Positions 18,154-27,828 are shown, numbered from the stretch's first letter. The stretch: DNA of 64,000 bases from Saprospiraceae bacterium (GCA_020628645.1 JAHDES010000025.1:1-64000); one strand, 5' to 3'. Made by a program: numbers and translations. The notes: generated by a model from the sequence alone, not told the origin.

Positions 18154-19266
18154 ATGAATATTTCGGTAAATACACAAGTGGACAATCTTACACAATTTGC
18201 ACAATCAATACTACTGAATGAACAAGGATTCATCATTGAGAGCTGTGATACAATTTTTTCCACCCAAAATTTACTGAATAAACCTATCTATGAAGCTGCT
18301 CCTTTTTTAGAAAGTATTTTCCCTTCTTTATTGATCTTAACACCTGATACTCCTCCAATTCATTTTAATAAAGTAGAAATGCCTGCGCGTTTCTTACCAG
18401 GTTATTATGATTTTACCTTTTCAAAAGTTCATCTTAATGATACTGATGGGATTTTATGGTGTGTTTTTGATTATACGGATTTATATATCGACCTAATGCG
18501 CTATCAACAGCAAAAAAATGAATTAGAAATACACCGCCAATTGTTTGAACTACAAAACCAAAGTCTCCAACATTCTAGTGATATCAAACGAAATAAAAAT
18601 TTCTTTTATCCTTATTTAAATACGAATTCTTCTAAAGGATTTTCAGTCAAAATTCAAGAGTTATTACTTTCTAAAGATAATGTTCTTGACCTTTTTTCTA
18701 CAATTCAGCAAAATGGAACTAGTACAATTCATAGCATTGATACCATTAATGCTAATCTGGAAGAATTCACCTATATCAAAAAAGAGTTCGATTTATTCTT
18801 TGAACGAAATAATACACATTTTGATAAAATCAAACCTCTTCAACTTGATCAAATTCTCTATGAAGCCAACGCAATGGTAGAAAAGCATTTTAATGTAATT
18901 CCTACCGTTGATTTAAATAAAGAAGAGGATACTAATTGGGATAATATTGCTGGCAAACCTTACCTTATACGACAAGTAATTTATAATTTAATTATGAATT
19001 CCTTTGAACAAAATATCGTCAGTCCCATAAATATTTATACCTCTATAGTGGATAGTGCTATGCAGCCATCTTTGAAAATAATTTTCTCTCAACCTATCAA
19101 AAAATTTCTTCACAGTCCTATTTCTCGTCCCTCACGTCTAACCTTTAGAATTTCATTAGTAAAAAAGCTAGTTGATTTATATGGTGGGAAAATTTTTCCT
19201 CTTTATGACTTAGCCTCTCCTATACTTAGAATTAGCTTCCAGCTACCATGCTATACACAGATTTAA
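18154..19266 (+). CDS. PAS-like and degenerate histidine-kinase ATPase protein, candidate GTPase effector
   Basis: This 370-residue soluble protein is the last gene of the GTPase operon, 17 bases after the GTPase. Residues about 15-125 look like a PAS sensor (NEQGFIIESCD ... GILWCVFDYTDLY), then a helix. The C-terminus (about 255-370) follows the HATPase fold: the N-box-like RQVIYNLIMNSFEQN is present, and SLVKKLVDLYGGK matches the helix after the G2 box. However, the DxGxG and GxGxG nucleotide-lid motifs are missing and no phospho-acceptor H-box is evident. It is probably a catalytically dead kinase that works as a scaffold or output domain. The PAS call is tentative. Confidence 0.75.
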   Translation: MNISVNTQVDNLTQFAQSILLNEQGFIIESCDTIFSTQNLLNKPIYEAAPFLESIFPSLLILTPDTPPIHFNKVEMPARFLPGYYDFTFSKVHLNDTDGILWCVFDYTDLYIDLMRYQQQKNELEIHRQLFELQNQSLQHSSDIKRNKNFFYPYLNTNSSKGFSVKIQELLLSKDNVLDLFSTIQQNGTSTIHSIDTINANLEEFTYIKKEFDLFFERNNTHFDKIKPLQLDQILYEANAMVEKHFNVIPTVDLNKEEDTNWDNIAGKPYLIRQVIYNLIMNSFEQNIVSPINIYTSIVDSAMQPSLKIIFSQPIKKFLHSPISRPSRLTFRISLVKKLVDLYGGKIFPLYDLASPILRISFQLPCYTQI

Positions 19267-19306
19267 ACTATATCTTTCTTCTATTTCCTAAAAAAATAGT
19301 TTAAAT
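19261..19306 (+). terminator. AT-rich hairpin at the end of the GTPase operon
   Basis: A perfect 11-bp stem (19261-19271 with 19296-19306) overlaps the operon's last stop codon. It is AT-rich and lacks a strong T run, so termination is uncertain. The rest of the gap to 19701 holds no signal I can name. Confidence 0.35.
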
Positions 19307-19701
19307 GAAAAGCATCTTCCCTGTCATTTCTGCGTTTTATTTTGTATATTGAAAGAATTCGACTAATTTATTCGGATTTAATTATTGTCAAAATGTATTA
19401 TAGTTGGCATTTTAAGCTTTAAATAATACATAATTTTACAATATCCCTATTAAACTAGGCATACGTCAAACAACTTTTGCATCTTTTTTGTATTACTTCT
19501 AAATCTATTTGATGTGTCAAAGGGTGCAAATACTTTTCATGAAAAATCTTTAACTAAAAAGCAATTTCAAAGCAATAGATAATAGCTTAAGTATTTACCA
19601 AATTACCCTCTCAATTGCTTTCAACAAAACTAGATAACCAACTACATTCGGATAAAATGTAGCTGAAAACTATTAACAATCCAAGTTAAAATGAAGTGAA
19701 T

Positions 19702-20544
19702 ATGAAATTGAATATTCCAATACTAATAATCTTACTGACTATATCAGCTTCTGCCTTTTCTCAAGGTCTATATGACCCTAAATCCGACGATGGTTTGAAA
19801 GGCGTCGTCTACAATAAAGAATTTACAGTTGATTTCCGTGCACATACTAATGGAGTACTTGCCTTAGCCGCAAATTTTGGAAAAATAAAAACCTATTACA
19901 AAACACGCTATTATCAAATTGAAATAGGTGAAATACGTCACCCTAAAGAATTTCGTTACCCTAGAGATATTATTTCTGCAGGCTCTAGTCGTAGCACCGG
20001 TCCTTATGTGTATGGTAAACAAAATAGTCTTTTTACGCTTCGCGCTGCTATGGGCCAAAAACGTTATTACTCTGAAAAAGCATCACGTAGAGGTCTAGCT
20101 ATAGGTATCAATTATGCAGGAGGTCCTACTTTAGGAATCATAAAACCTTATTATTTGGAAGTGTATTCCAGCGATAATAATAATAGTTCTTTCCGTACAA
20201 TTCGATATTCGGATGAAGAAGCCTTCAACTTTTTAAATGAAGCACGCATTGCTCGATACTCAGGTTTTGTAAAAGGCTTAGATGAAATTTCTGTAGCTCC
20301 AGGAATCAATGCTAAATTTGGAGTCCACTTTGATTGGGGGGCATTCGATGAATTTGTAAAAGCTGTTGAAGTAGGAATAATGGCAGATGTTTTCTTTAAA
20401 AAAATCCCCATCATGATTGATGACATTACGGTTCCTCTCAATACTATTCCCCCTTCTACTTTAGATATTACTCCTCAGGCAGTAGGCAATCGTCCATTCT
20501 TTATCAATTTCTATATTGCCGTTCAATTGGGTAAACGATATTAA
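19702..20544 (+). CDS. Conserved envelope protein of unknown function
   Basis: This 280-residue protein has a Sec signal peptide (MKLNIPILIILLTISASAFSQ). The mature part is rich in aromatic and Gly residues, alternates hydrophobic strands and ends in FYIAVQLGKRY, the usual style of a small outer-membrane beta-barrel in Bacteroidota. A GTG lies two codons upstream (19696), but the ATG is the likelier start. It stands alone, between the GTPase operon and lipA, with a strong terminator. No named family recognised. Confidence 0.78.
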   Translation: MKLNIPILIILLTISASAFSQGLYDPKSDDGLKGVVYNKEFTVDFRAHTNGVLALAANFGKIKTYYKTRYYQIEIGEIRHPKEFRYPRDIISAGSSRSTGPYVYGKQNSLFTLRAAMGQKRYYSEKASRRGLAIGINYAGGPTLGIIKPYYLEVYSSDNNNSSFRTIRYSDEEAFNFLNEARIARYSGFVKGLDEISVAPGINAKFGVHFDWGAFDEFVKAVEVGIMADVFFKKIPIMIDDITVPLNTIPPSTLDITPQAVGNRPFFINFYIAVQLGKRY

Positions 20545-20563
20545 AATTTGATATTTTTGGATC

Positions 20564-20599
20564 AAAAAGGGCAAAGCATACATTGTTTTGCCCTTTTTT
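20564..20599 (+). terminator. Rho-independent terminator after the envelope protein gene
   Basis: A 12-bp stem (20564-20575 with 20587-20598) carries GC-rich gggc/gccc cores and ends in six T. Confidence 0.85.
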
Positions 20600-20677
20600 G
20601 ATAAAAACTATTCTTTTCGTTAGATGTTTGTATTAAAAGAAACCTGTAATTTCATAGTACTATTAGCAGAATAGCCG

Positions 20678-20685
20678 TAATTTTG
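20678..20685 (+). promoter_or_regulatory. Putative -7 element (TAATTTTG) for lipA
   Basis: It fits TAnnTTTG, 43 bases before the lipA start. No -33 TTG was seen. Confidence 0.4.
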
Positions 20686-20728
20686 TTCCAGTGCATGATC
20701 TTAATCTTCTAATTTATTCGATCTTACC

Positions 20729-21601
20729 ATGTTAGAACTACCTATAGTTGATAAAAAAGAGCCTAGGCGAAGAAAGCCCGATTGGTTAAGAGTAAAACTA
20801 CCCATTGGTCAAGAATATAAAAAAGTTCGTTCTATTGTAGATGAGTATAAATTGCATACCATTTGCCAAAGTGGAAATTGTCCCAATATGGGAGAATGTT
20901 GGGGTGCAGGAACAGCAACTTTTATGATCTTAGGAAATACTTGTACTCGCTCTTGTTCTTTTTGTGCTGTAAAAACAGGCAGACCAAGCGAATATGACGA
21001 AGACGAACCAGTACGCGTGGCTGAAGCTATTCGATTGATGAATGTTAAACATGCTGTGATTACTTCGGTTAATCGAGATGAACGAAAAGATAAAGGAGCC
21101 GAAATTTGGTATCAAACAGTTCGATCCGTTAAAGAATTATCTCCTCAAACAACGATTGAAACACTCATTCCTGATGTTCGTGCTACTTGGTGGGCATTGG
21201 AACGTATGATCAGTGCTGGACAAGAAGTTGTCTCTCATAATATGGAAACGGTAGAACGTCTTTATCGTAAAGTACGCCCGCAAGCCAAATATGCCCGAAG
21301 TTTAGAACAACTTAAACGGATTAAAGAATTTGGTAAGCGTACCAAGACAGGCATTATGGTAGGACTTGGAGAAACCAAAGACGAAGTTTTAAAAACGATG
21401 GACGATCTTCGTGAACATGATTGTGATGTCATTACTATAGGTCAATATCTTCAACCCACTAAGATGCACTTAGCAGTTGATGAATTTATACATCCTGACA
21501 TCTTCAAATACTATGAAGAAGAGGGCTTAAAACGAGGATTTGATTTTGTAGAAAGTGGCCCTTTAGTACGTTCTTCTTATCACGCAGAACGCCATTTATA
21601 A
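20729..21601 (+). CDS. lipA: Lipoyl synthase
   Basis: This radical-SAM enzyme inserts two sulfurs into octanoyl groups on the lipoyl domains of 2-oxoacid dehydrogenases and the glycine cleavage system. The auxiliary [4Fe-4S] cluster cysteines are C46, C51 and C57 ([12 protein letters not shown]), and the radical-SAM cluster cysteines are C72, C76 and C79 (CTRSCSFC). The C-terminal serine motif region (VRSSYHA) is present. The length of 290 residues is normal. It overlaps the convergent ald gene by six bases at the 3' ends. No lipB neighbour is seen in the window. Confidence 0.96.
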   Translation: MLELPIVDKKEPRRRKPDWLRVKLPIGQEYKKVRSIVDEYKLHTICQSGNCPNMGECWGAGTATFMILGNTCTRSCSFCAVKTGRPSEYDEDEPVRVAEAIRLMNVKHAVITSVNRDERKDKGAEIWYQTVRSVKELSPQTTIETLIPDVRATWWALERMISAGQEVVSHNMETVERLYRKVRPQAKYARSLEQLKRIKEFGKRTKTGIMVGLGETKDEVLKTMDDLREHDCDVITIGQYLQPTKMHLAVDEFIHPDIFKYYEEEGLKRGFDFVESGPLVRSSYHAERHL

Positions 21602-22825
21602 ACTTGAGGTAATCAATAAATCTAAATCTGTCGATTTTATTTTGAATCGTTTTCCAAGATAAGAATTCGTTAAACATCCTTTGTAAGTATAAACACCATT
21701 TCGAAGTCCGAGATGGGTATAAAGTAATTTTTCTATACTACCTGTATCACCTGCATTTAATAAAATAGGTGTCAAAATATTACTTACTGCAATAGAAGCC
21801 GTTCTGGAAACACGCGATGCAATATTGGGTACACAATAATGAATAACGCCGTGTTTTTTAAAGGTAGGTTTACTTAAATTAGTTACTCTTGACGTTTCAA
21901 AACAACCGCCTTGATCTATACTTACATCAATAATCACAGAGCCTTCCTTCATTTTAGAAACGATCGCCTCACTCACTAGCATAGGGGTACGACTAGATTT
22001 AGAATGAACCGCTCCAATTGCGACATCTGCTGTCAATAATTCTTTTTCTAATTGTAAGGGATTTAGAGATGAAGTATTGAGCTGTCGCCCAACTTGCGAT
22101 TGAATACGCATTAATTTGGAAATGTTATTATCAAAAATTCTAACTTCTGCCCCTAGTCCCAATGCCACGCGCGTCGCAAACTCTGCAACCACACCTGCAC
22201 CCAAGATAACAACCTTAGCTGAAGGCACACCAGAAATACCTCCTAGTAATACCCCTTTTCCTCCGTTATCAATACTCAGTAATTCTGCTGCTGTTAGCAT
22301 AGCACTCAAGCCCGCCATCTCACTCATAATGCGTACGACAGGAAATGAGCCGTCATCATCTTGAATGTATTCCATCGCCAATGAAATCACGCGCTTTTGT
22401 CGTAGTTTTTGAATATATTCACCTGAAATAATTGGAATTTGCAGTGGCGAAATTAAAATTTGATTGGGGTGAAAAAGATCAATTTCATCTAAGGTAGGTG
22501 GAGCTACTTTGATAATTACATCAGACTTAAAAACTTGTTCTTTACTATAAGCAATATCTGCACCTACTTCTGAGTACGCATGATCCGAATAATTCGATTT
22601 TTCTCCTGCTCCAGTTTCTATAACTACTCGATGCCCATGAGCAATCAAAGTAGCAACAGAAGCTGGCACGAGAGCCACTCGATTTTCTTGAAGCGTTGAT
22701 TCTTTCGGAATACCTATAAATAACTTATTGGACTTATGCTGCACTTGCAGCATTTCCGTTTGAGTTTGGAATTGCCCTTGACTAAAAATTTGGGGAATAG
22801 GAATCCGTTTTTGCTTTTCACTCAT
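21596..22825 (-). CDS. ald: Alanine dehydrogenase (Bacteroidota-type Ald/PntA family)
   Basis: This is an NAD(H)-dependent enzyme of the alanine dehydrogenase/transhydrogenase-alpha family, 409 residues. The N-terminal extension (about 33 residues) precedes [19 protein letters not shown]. The Rossmann loop [13 protein letters not shown] is intact. The pyruvate-binding Arg49 and the catalytic Lys106 (Lys75 in M. tuberculosis Ald) are present. At the position of the catalytic His96, however, there is Gln129 (SPLQIP), a difference I associate with a Bacteroidota subfamily. The true reaction therefore deserves a test. It lies 54 bases downstream of tsaE on the same strand. Confidence 0.82.
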   Translation of the reverse strand: MSEKQKRIPIPQIFSQGQFQTQTEMLQVQHKSNKLFIGIPKESTLQENRVALVPASVATLIAHGHRVVIETGAGEKSNYSDHAYSEVGADIAYSKEQVFKSDVIIKVAPPTLDEIDLFHPNQILISPLQIPIISGEYIQKLRQKRVISLAMEYIQDDDGSFPVVRIMSEMAGLSAMLTAAELLSIDNGGKGVLLGGISGVPSAKVVILGAGVVAEFATRVALGLGAEVRIFDNNISKLMRIQSQVGRQLNTSSLNPLQLEKELLTADVAIGAVHSKSSRTPMLVSEAIVSKMKEGSVIIDVSIDQGGCFETSRVTNLSKPTFKKHGVIHYCVPNIASRVSRTASIAVSNILTPILLNAGDTGSIEKLLYTHLGLRNGVYTYKGCLTNSYLGKRFKIKSTDLDLLITSSL

Positions 22826-22879
22826 TGATATAGAGTATGGTTAGTAGACTTGAGAACTATACCTTAAAAAAAGTATAGC

Positions 22880-23308
22880 TTACGAAATTAACATTTTCCG
22901 AACGGAATCTTCTAAAATTTCAAACTTTATTTTTGCTGTATCTTCAGGAAGAAGCGTTTCTATTAACTCAGGCCATTCAATTAAGCAATAATTACCAGAA
23001 TATAAATAATCTTCAATTCCAATATCAATTGCCTCTTGTATGTTTTTCAACCGGTATAAATCCATATGATAGATCAGTCGTTTTTGTTGTGCAATCGTAT
23101 CAAAATAATGATATTCATTTATAATAGAAAAAGTAGGACTAGTTGCAGTATCGATGACATCTAAACTTTCACAGAAAGCTTTGATAAAGGTAGTTTTGCC
23201 TGCTCCAATCTCTCCATAAAACAATAGGCATTTACAGTTTCCTATATGACTCTTTAATTCCTCAATCGCCAATGGTAAGCTATCTAAAGATGTTAATATT
23301 TCTTTCAT
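22880..23308 (-). CDS. tsaE: tRNA threonylcarbamoyladenosine biosynthesis ATPase TsaE
   Basis: This small P-loop ATPase is required with TsaB, TsaC and TsaD for the t6A37 modification of ANN-decoding tRNAs. Walker A is GEIGAGKT (32-39). The later family motifs MDLYRL and the CLIEWPE segment are present. The length of 142 residues is typical. Its gene precedes ald with a 54-base gap and probably shares a transcript. This tsaE-ald pairing is known in other Bacteroidota, as far as I recall. Confidence 0.93.
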   Translation of the reverse strand: MKEILTSLDSLPLAIEELKSHIGNCKCLLFYGEIGAGKTTFIKAFCESLDVIDTATSPTFSIINEYHYFDTIAQQKRLIYHMDLYRLKNIQEAIDIGIEDYLYSGNYCLIEWPELIETLLPEDTAKIKFEILEDSVRKMLIS

Positions 23309-23345
23309 TTATATAAAAATAAATTATCTTTTTATTAAATTCACA

Positions 23346-23353
23346 CAAAAATA
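23346..23353 (-). promoter_or_regulatory. Putative -7 element (TATTTTTG) for tsaE-ald
   Basis: It fits TAnnTTTG on the minus strand, 38 bases before the tsaE start, in the divergent gap. Confidence 0.4.
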
Positions 23354-23442
23354 ACATCTAAAACAAATTAAACCCGATATTTCTTTCTTAACTTAGCTGT
23401 CGAACTTGATATTTATTCATTATCTTTTAAATTTCCTATTCT

Positions 23443-25590
23443 ATGAATACAAAGACAATTACTAGAACACTAACACTTCTCTGTTTTATTTTTTCTACTT
23501 ATTTTCTTTCTGCACAAATTGTCATCAGTGAATTAAGCTATAACCCTTGTACTCCAGCACTAGGTCAAGGTGATGATGGTGATTGTGAATTTATGGAAAT
23601 ACATAATCAAGGAGCTAGTACTGTGGATATTTCTGGATATAATTTTGATGATCCTACATTTACATTCCCTGCTGGTACAATGATTGCAGCTGACGAATAC
23701 ATTTTGATTGTCATCAATGCAACAAATTATCCAACATGTGGCTATACTACTCCTGGTGCTACTCAAATTTTTGAGTGGACAGGTGGTGTTCTAGGAAATG
23801 GTGGTGAGTCTGTTAATTTATTTGATGCTTCTGCTACACTTGTTGATGCCTTCACTTATGATGATGGCGCCTGTGGTGCAGATGGCGATTGTAATTCCTT
23901 ACAATATACAGGTACAGGCGATAATATGGATTGTACTACTGGAAATTGGATAGCAGCTACTCCAACCCCAGGGGCAGCTAATAATACTGCTCCTACTTGT
24001 GCGATAACAAATGTTTTTATTAATAATGTAATGTGTACGGGAGCTGATCTAACATTTGATGTAAACTATACAGCAGCAAATGGTAGTGGCACGTATGAAG
24101 TAGTTGATAATGGAACATCAACCGTTTTGGCTTCTGGAGCTACTTCTCCTATTACAGTCACTATCGTTGGTAATACTTCCACAACTGCTTTTGATGTAGT
24201 AGTTTGGGATCAAGTAGATAATACTTGTGTAAGTGATCCAGAAACAGTGAATCCTCTAGATTGTTCAGTCGTACCTGCTTGTCCAACTCCTGGAGATTTA
24301 ATTATTACAGAAATAATGCATACACCTGCTGCTGTTGGAAGTGAAGGTGAATACGTAGAAATTTATAATACTACAGCTGCTCCTATTGATCTTCAAAACT
24401 ATGTACTAAAAGACGATGGTGGAAATACTCACACTATTGCTCTTAGCGTTGTAGTTCCTGCTATGGGCTATGCTGTTTTGGGGGCTGATGCTAATATGGC
24501 AACGAATGGTGGCTATACTGCTGATTATCAATATTCAAGTTTTTTCTTAAGTGCTACTGATGAAGTAGTTTTAGAATGTACAGGCACAGTCATTGACAGT
24601 GTTGATTATGGTACAGCACTTGGTTTCCCTGCAGCTACAGGTGCTAGTATATCTTTAGATCCTAATTTTTATAATCAGACAGATAATGATAATGGCGCAA
24701 ACTGGTGTGTATCTTCTACTACAACAGGATTAAGTGGAGGCGATTTAGGTACCCCTGGAAATGTTAATGTATGTAATGCTGCAACTTGCCCTGGAGTAGG
24801 TGATTTGGTAATTAATGAAATCATGCAAAATCCAGATATGGTTGGCGATAATGTTGGAGAATGGTTTGAAATTTATAATCCTACAGGAGCAGCAATTGAT
24901 ATGTTTGGCTTTACCATTCGAGATAATGGTGCCAACGCTTTTACAGTAACATCTTCTGTAGTCGTTCCTGCAGGTGGTTATGCTGTTTTTGGCAAAGATG
25001 CTAATTCTGCCACCAATGGAGGTTATACTCCTGATTTTGTATACAGCACAGGAATGGATTTATCAAATGGAGATGATGAAATCATATTAGAATGTGGTGG
25101 TGTCATTATAGATAGTGTATATTGGGATGGCGGACCAAATTATCCAGATCCAACAGGTGCTAGTATGAGCCTTAATCCTGCAACCGCCGACGCTTCGTCA
25201 AACGATACAGGTTCTAATTGGTGTGAAGCTACATCTGCAATGAGTGGAGGTGACTTAGGAACTCCCGGAGCCGCTAATGATGCTTGTGGAACAGTTTGTC
25301 CTCCTGATTATGCTGGAGCAAATCAGCTAATAGGTACAGAAACAGCAACTGCAGATTATGAAACAGATGGTATTATTGAGTCAATTCAGCTTATAGATGC
25401 TACTGCTATAGTAGATTATGATTCTGCTATAGAAATTAATTTATTACCTGGATTTGAAACAGTATTAGGTGCTATGTTCCATGCATTTATTGATGGATGT
25501 GCTGGTGCAGCTGTAATAGACGATAATCCTAATGCTGCAAAACAACAAAACGATACAACTATAGAAGAAGAAAATTCTGAAAAGGAATAA
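23443..25590 (+). CDS. Secreted protein with three lamin-tail domains
   Basis: This 715-residue exported protein has a signal peptide (1-25) and three lamin-tail-domain (LTD) immunoglobulin-like modules at about 26-170, 285-430 and 445-600. Each starts with the pattern (V/L)(V/I)I(S/T/N)E(L/I)M and contains an E(Y/W/F)(V/F/M)EI(Y/H)N motif. A different beta domain lies at about 180-275. The C-terminal region (about 620-690: YETDGIIESIQ ... INLLPGFETVLGAMFHAFI) matches the three-strand coathanger-type stack common at the ends of Bacteroidota secreted proteins. No type A sorting domain follows; the tail is acidic and polar. The role is probably surface or matrix binding. Monocistronic. Confidence 0.85.
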   Translation: MNTKTITRTLTLLCFIFSTYFLSAQIVISELSYNPCTPALGQGDDGDCEFMEIHNQGASTVDISGYNFDDPTFTFPAGTMIAADEYILIVINATNYPTCGYTTPGATQIFEWTGGVLGNGGESVNLFDASATLVDAFTYDDGACGADGDCNSLQYTGTGDNMDCTTGNWIAATPTPGAANNTAPTCAITNVFINNVMCTGADLTFDVNYTAANGSGTYEVVDNGTSTVLASGATSPITVTIVGNTSTTAFDVVVWDQVDNTCVSDPETVNPLDCSVVPACPTPGDLIITEIMHTPAAVGSEGEYVEIYNTTAAPIDLQNYVLKDDGGNTHTIALSVVVPAMGYAVLGADANMATNGGYTADYQYSSFFLSATDEVVLECTGTVIDSVDYGTALGFPAATGASISLDPNFYNQTDNDNGANWCVSSTTTGLSGGDLGTPGNVNVCNAATCPGVGDLVINEIMQNPDMVGDNVGEWFEIYNPTGAAIDMFGFTIRDNGANAFTVTSSVVVPAGGYAVFGKDANSATNGGYTPDFVYSTGMDLSNGDDEIILECGGVIIDSVYWDGGPNYPDPTGASMSLNPATADASSNDTGSNWCEATSAMSGGDLGTPGAANDACGTVCPPDYAGANQLIGTETATADYETDGIIESIQLIDATAIVDYDSAIEINLLPGFETVLGAMFHAFIDGCAGAAVIDDNPNAAKQQNDTTIEEENSEKE

Positions 25591-25614
25591 AAATATAGAA
25601 TTGGAATATGTCCG

Positions 25615-25650
25615 AAACGAGTTGATCTTTTGATCAGCTCGTTTTTTTTT
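25615..25650 (+). terminator. Rho-independent terminator after the lamin-tail gene
   Basis: A strong stem (25615-25627 pairing with 25632-25644, one G-U pair) runs into nine T. Confidence 0.88.
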
Positions 25651-25717
25651 ATGACTAAAACTAATTAGAAATTTAGGTCAATCATTCCAATAGTAGTATT
25701 TATTATCAAAGCTTCTG

Positions 25718-25725
25718 TATCTTTG
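25718..25725 (+). promoter_or_regulatory. Putative -7 element (TATCTTTG) for rlmN
   Basis: It fits TAnnTTTG only seven bases before the rlmN ATG, so the transcript would be nearly leaderless. No -33 TTG was seen. Confidence 0.45.
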
Positions 25726-25732
25726 CCGTCGA

Positions 25733-26776
25733 ATGGTAGATGCTAAAATAAATATACGATCTTTATCTCAAGCCGCATTAACGGAAATGCTGTTGGAAAT
25801 GGGCGAAAAGAAGTTTCGTGCCAAACAAATTTATGAATGGCTTTGGCAAAAAGGAGCACATTCTTTTGATGAAATGACCAATCTCTCTAAAGCACTACGA
25901 GCGCAACTCCATCAAAATTTTGAAATCCTTCCTATTCAAGAAGATAAAGTGCAGCGTAGCACAGATGGCACTATCAAATCTCGTTATCGCCTCCATGATG
26001 GTCACTTGATCGAATCTGTACTAATTCCTGTACCTTCTGACAATCGCTATACGGTTTGTGTCAGTTCTCAGGTGGGTTGTAGCTTGACTTGTACCTTTTG
26101 TGCAACGGGGCGAATGAAACGTGTACGTAATTTAGATGCCGCCGAAATTTACGATCAAGTTTTTTTAGTCAATCAACAAGCACTTGAAACCTATAATCAT
26201 CCTTTGACGAATATCGTCTACATGGGAATGGGAGAACCCCTTTTAGCTTATAAAAATGTATTACAAAGTATAAAATATATTACCTCTCCACAAGGCTTGG
26301 GTATGTCACCCCGACGCATCACCGTGAGTACAGCGGGAATTGCTAAGATGATTAAAAAACTAGCGGATGATGAAGTTCGCTTTAATCTTGCCCTCTCTCT
26401 CCATGCTGCTGATGACGAAAAAAGAAACGAAATCATGCCCATTAACGAGCAAAATAATCTTGCTGTATTGATGGAAGCTTTGATTTATTTTCATGAAAAC
26501 ACCAAAAACAAAATTAGCTACGAATACATTGCTTTCCAAGATTTTAATGATAGCATAGAAGATGCAGCCAATTTAGCTAAACTATGTCGTCTTTTTCCCG
26601 TAACGGTAAATATCATCGAATACAATCCAATAGATGGTGCACCTTTTAAAAAATCGAGTGCCCATAAAATTGATGATTTTGCTGCTTATCTCCGCAATAA
26701 AGGTATTATGGTAACCGTACGTCGTAGTCGTGGACGTGATATTGATGCCGCCTGTGGACAGTTAGCGAATAAATAG
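25733..26776 (+). CDS. rlmN: 23S rRNA (adenine-C2)-methyltransferase RlmN
   Basis: This radical-SAM methylsynthase methylates C2 of A2503 in 23S rRNA and A37 in some tRNAs. The cluster cysteines are C116, C120 and C123 (CSLTCTFC). The mechanism-specific cysteines C109 (in YTVCVSSQ) and C341 (in DAACGQL) correspond to E. coli C118 and C355. The length of 347 residues is typical. The start is the ATG right behind a -7 element. The absence of a Cfr-type change supports RlmN. Confidence 0.96.
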   Translation: MVDAKINIRSLSQAALTEMLLEMGEKKFRAKQIYEWLWQKGAHSFDEMTNLSKALRAQLHQNFEILPIQEDKVQRSTDGTIKSRYRLHDGHLIESVLIPVPSDNRYTVCVSSQVGCSLTCTFCATGRMKRVRNLDAAEIYDQVFLVNQQALETYNHPLTNIVYMGMGEPLLAYKNVLQSIKYITSPQGLGMSPRRITVSTAGIAKMIKKLADDEVRFNLALSLHAADDEKRNEIMPINEQNNLAVLMEALIYFHENTKNKISYEYIAFQDFNDSIEDAANLAKLCRLFPVTVNIIEYNPIDGAPFKKSSAHKIDDFAAYLRNKGIMVTVRRSRGRDIDAACGQLANK

Positions 26777-26874
26777 TTTTAACCGTAAAATATTAAATGT
26801 AAAACAGCAGAATGTAAAACTCCTTCCTTTACATTTTAAGATTTAAACTTTTATATTTTACATTAAATACGAAC

Positions 26875-27828
26875 GTGCAACCGATTCCAAATATCAGTAT
26901 TGTTCTTCCCTTATTTAATGAGGTAGAAAATTTACAAGCACTATATGATGCCCTTGTACCCGTGGTGGAGTCGCTACATTCCAATTATGAAATTATCTTT
27001 GTAGATGATGGTAGTCGCGATGGCTCATTTGATGTAGTCAAACAATTACATCAGCAAAATAATAAGGTTCGAGGACTCTCTTTTTCTCGAAATTATGGTC
27101 ATCAAACAGCTTTGATGGCAGGATTACAGCATTCAATCGGTGAAGTCGTCATTACAATGGATGCCGATTTACAACACCCTCCTGCACTGCTTCCCGTTTT
27201 GTATGATGAATGGAAAAAAGGATTCGACATTGTCAACACGCGCCGTTTAGAAGTGGAAGGCGTAAGTTGGTTTAAAAAATGGACCTCCAAAAAATATTAT
27301 CAACTCCTCAATTTTTTATCTGATATCCCAATAGAGCCTGCCTCTGCTGATTTTCGTTTGATGAGTCGAAAAGCGGTGAATGCCTTTATTGAACTACCTG
27401 AACGAGATCGCTTCACAAGAGGACTCGTGCGATGGATGGGCTTTCAACAGACTTTTGTAGATTATAAGGCCCATGCTCGTTTTGCAGGACAGAGTAAATA
27501 TTCCTTACTCAAAATGCTCCGTTTTGGCTTAGATGGGATTGTTTCCTTTTCTTCTCGCCCTTTGCGTTTATCTTTTTATGTAGGCTTAATTGTCTTTTTA
27601 CTAGGATGTATTTATACAATTTTTGCCATCATACAATTCTTTAAAGGAGACACAGTTCAAGGTTGGGCATCTATCTTAGTATCCGTTCTAATTATTGGAG
27701 GGGTGACACTATTAAGTTTGGGTATAATCGGAGAATATATTGCGCGAATTTTTCATGAAGTGAAACAACGCCCGCTTTATTTCATAAAAGAAGAAGTAGG
27801 CGTTTCAAACCAAAAAGATCAATCATGA
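26875..27828 (+). CDS. GT2 glycosyltransferase, dolichol-phosphate-mannose-synthase-like
   Basis: This membrane-associated family 2 glycosyltransferase is of the DPM1/ArnC type, which moves a sugar from a nucleotide onto a polyprenyl phosphate. The N-terminus is SIVLPLFNEVENL. The metal/nucleotide residues are FVDDGSRD (about 43-50) and the catalytic DADLQHP (about 97-103). Two transmembrane helices near the C-terminus (about 235-257 and 270-295) end in a cytoplasmic tail. The start codon is GTG. It overlaps the next gene by four bases (ATGA), implying translational coupling with a GT-C-type membrane protein that would use its lipid-linked sugar. Confidence 0.9.
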   Translation: MQPIPNISIVLPLFNEVENLQALYDALVPVVESLHSNYEIIFVDDGSRDGSFDVVKQLHQQNNKVRGLSFSRNYGHQTALMAGLQHSIGEVVITMDADLQHPPALLPVLYDEWKKGFDIVNTRRLEVEGVSWFKKWTSKKYYQLLNFLSDIPIEPASADFRLMSRKAVNAFIELPERDRFTRGLVRWMGFQQTFVDYKAHARFAGQSKYSLLKMLRFGLDGIVSFSSRPLRLSFYVGLIVFLLGCIYTIFAIIQFFKGDTVQGWASILVSVLIIGGVTLLSLGIIGEYIARIFHEVKQRPLYFIKEEVGVSNQKDQS

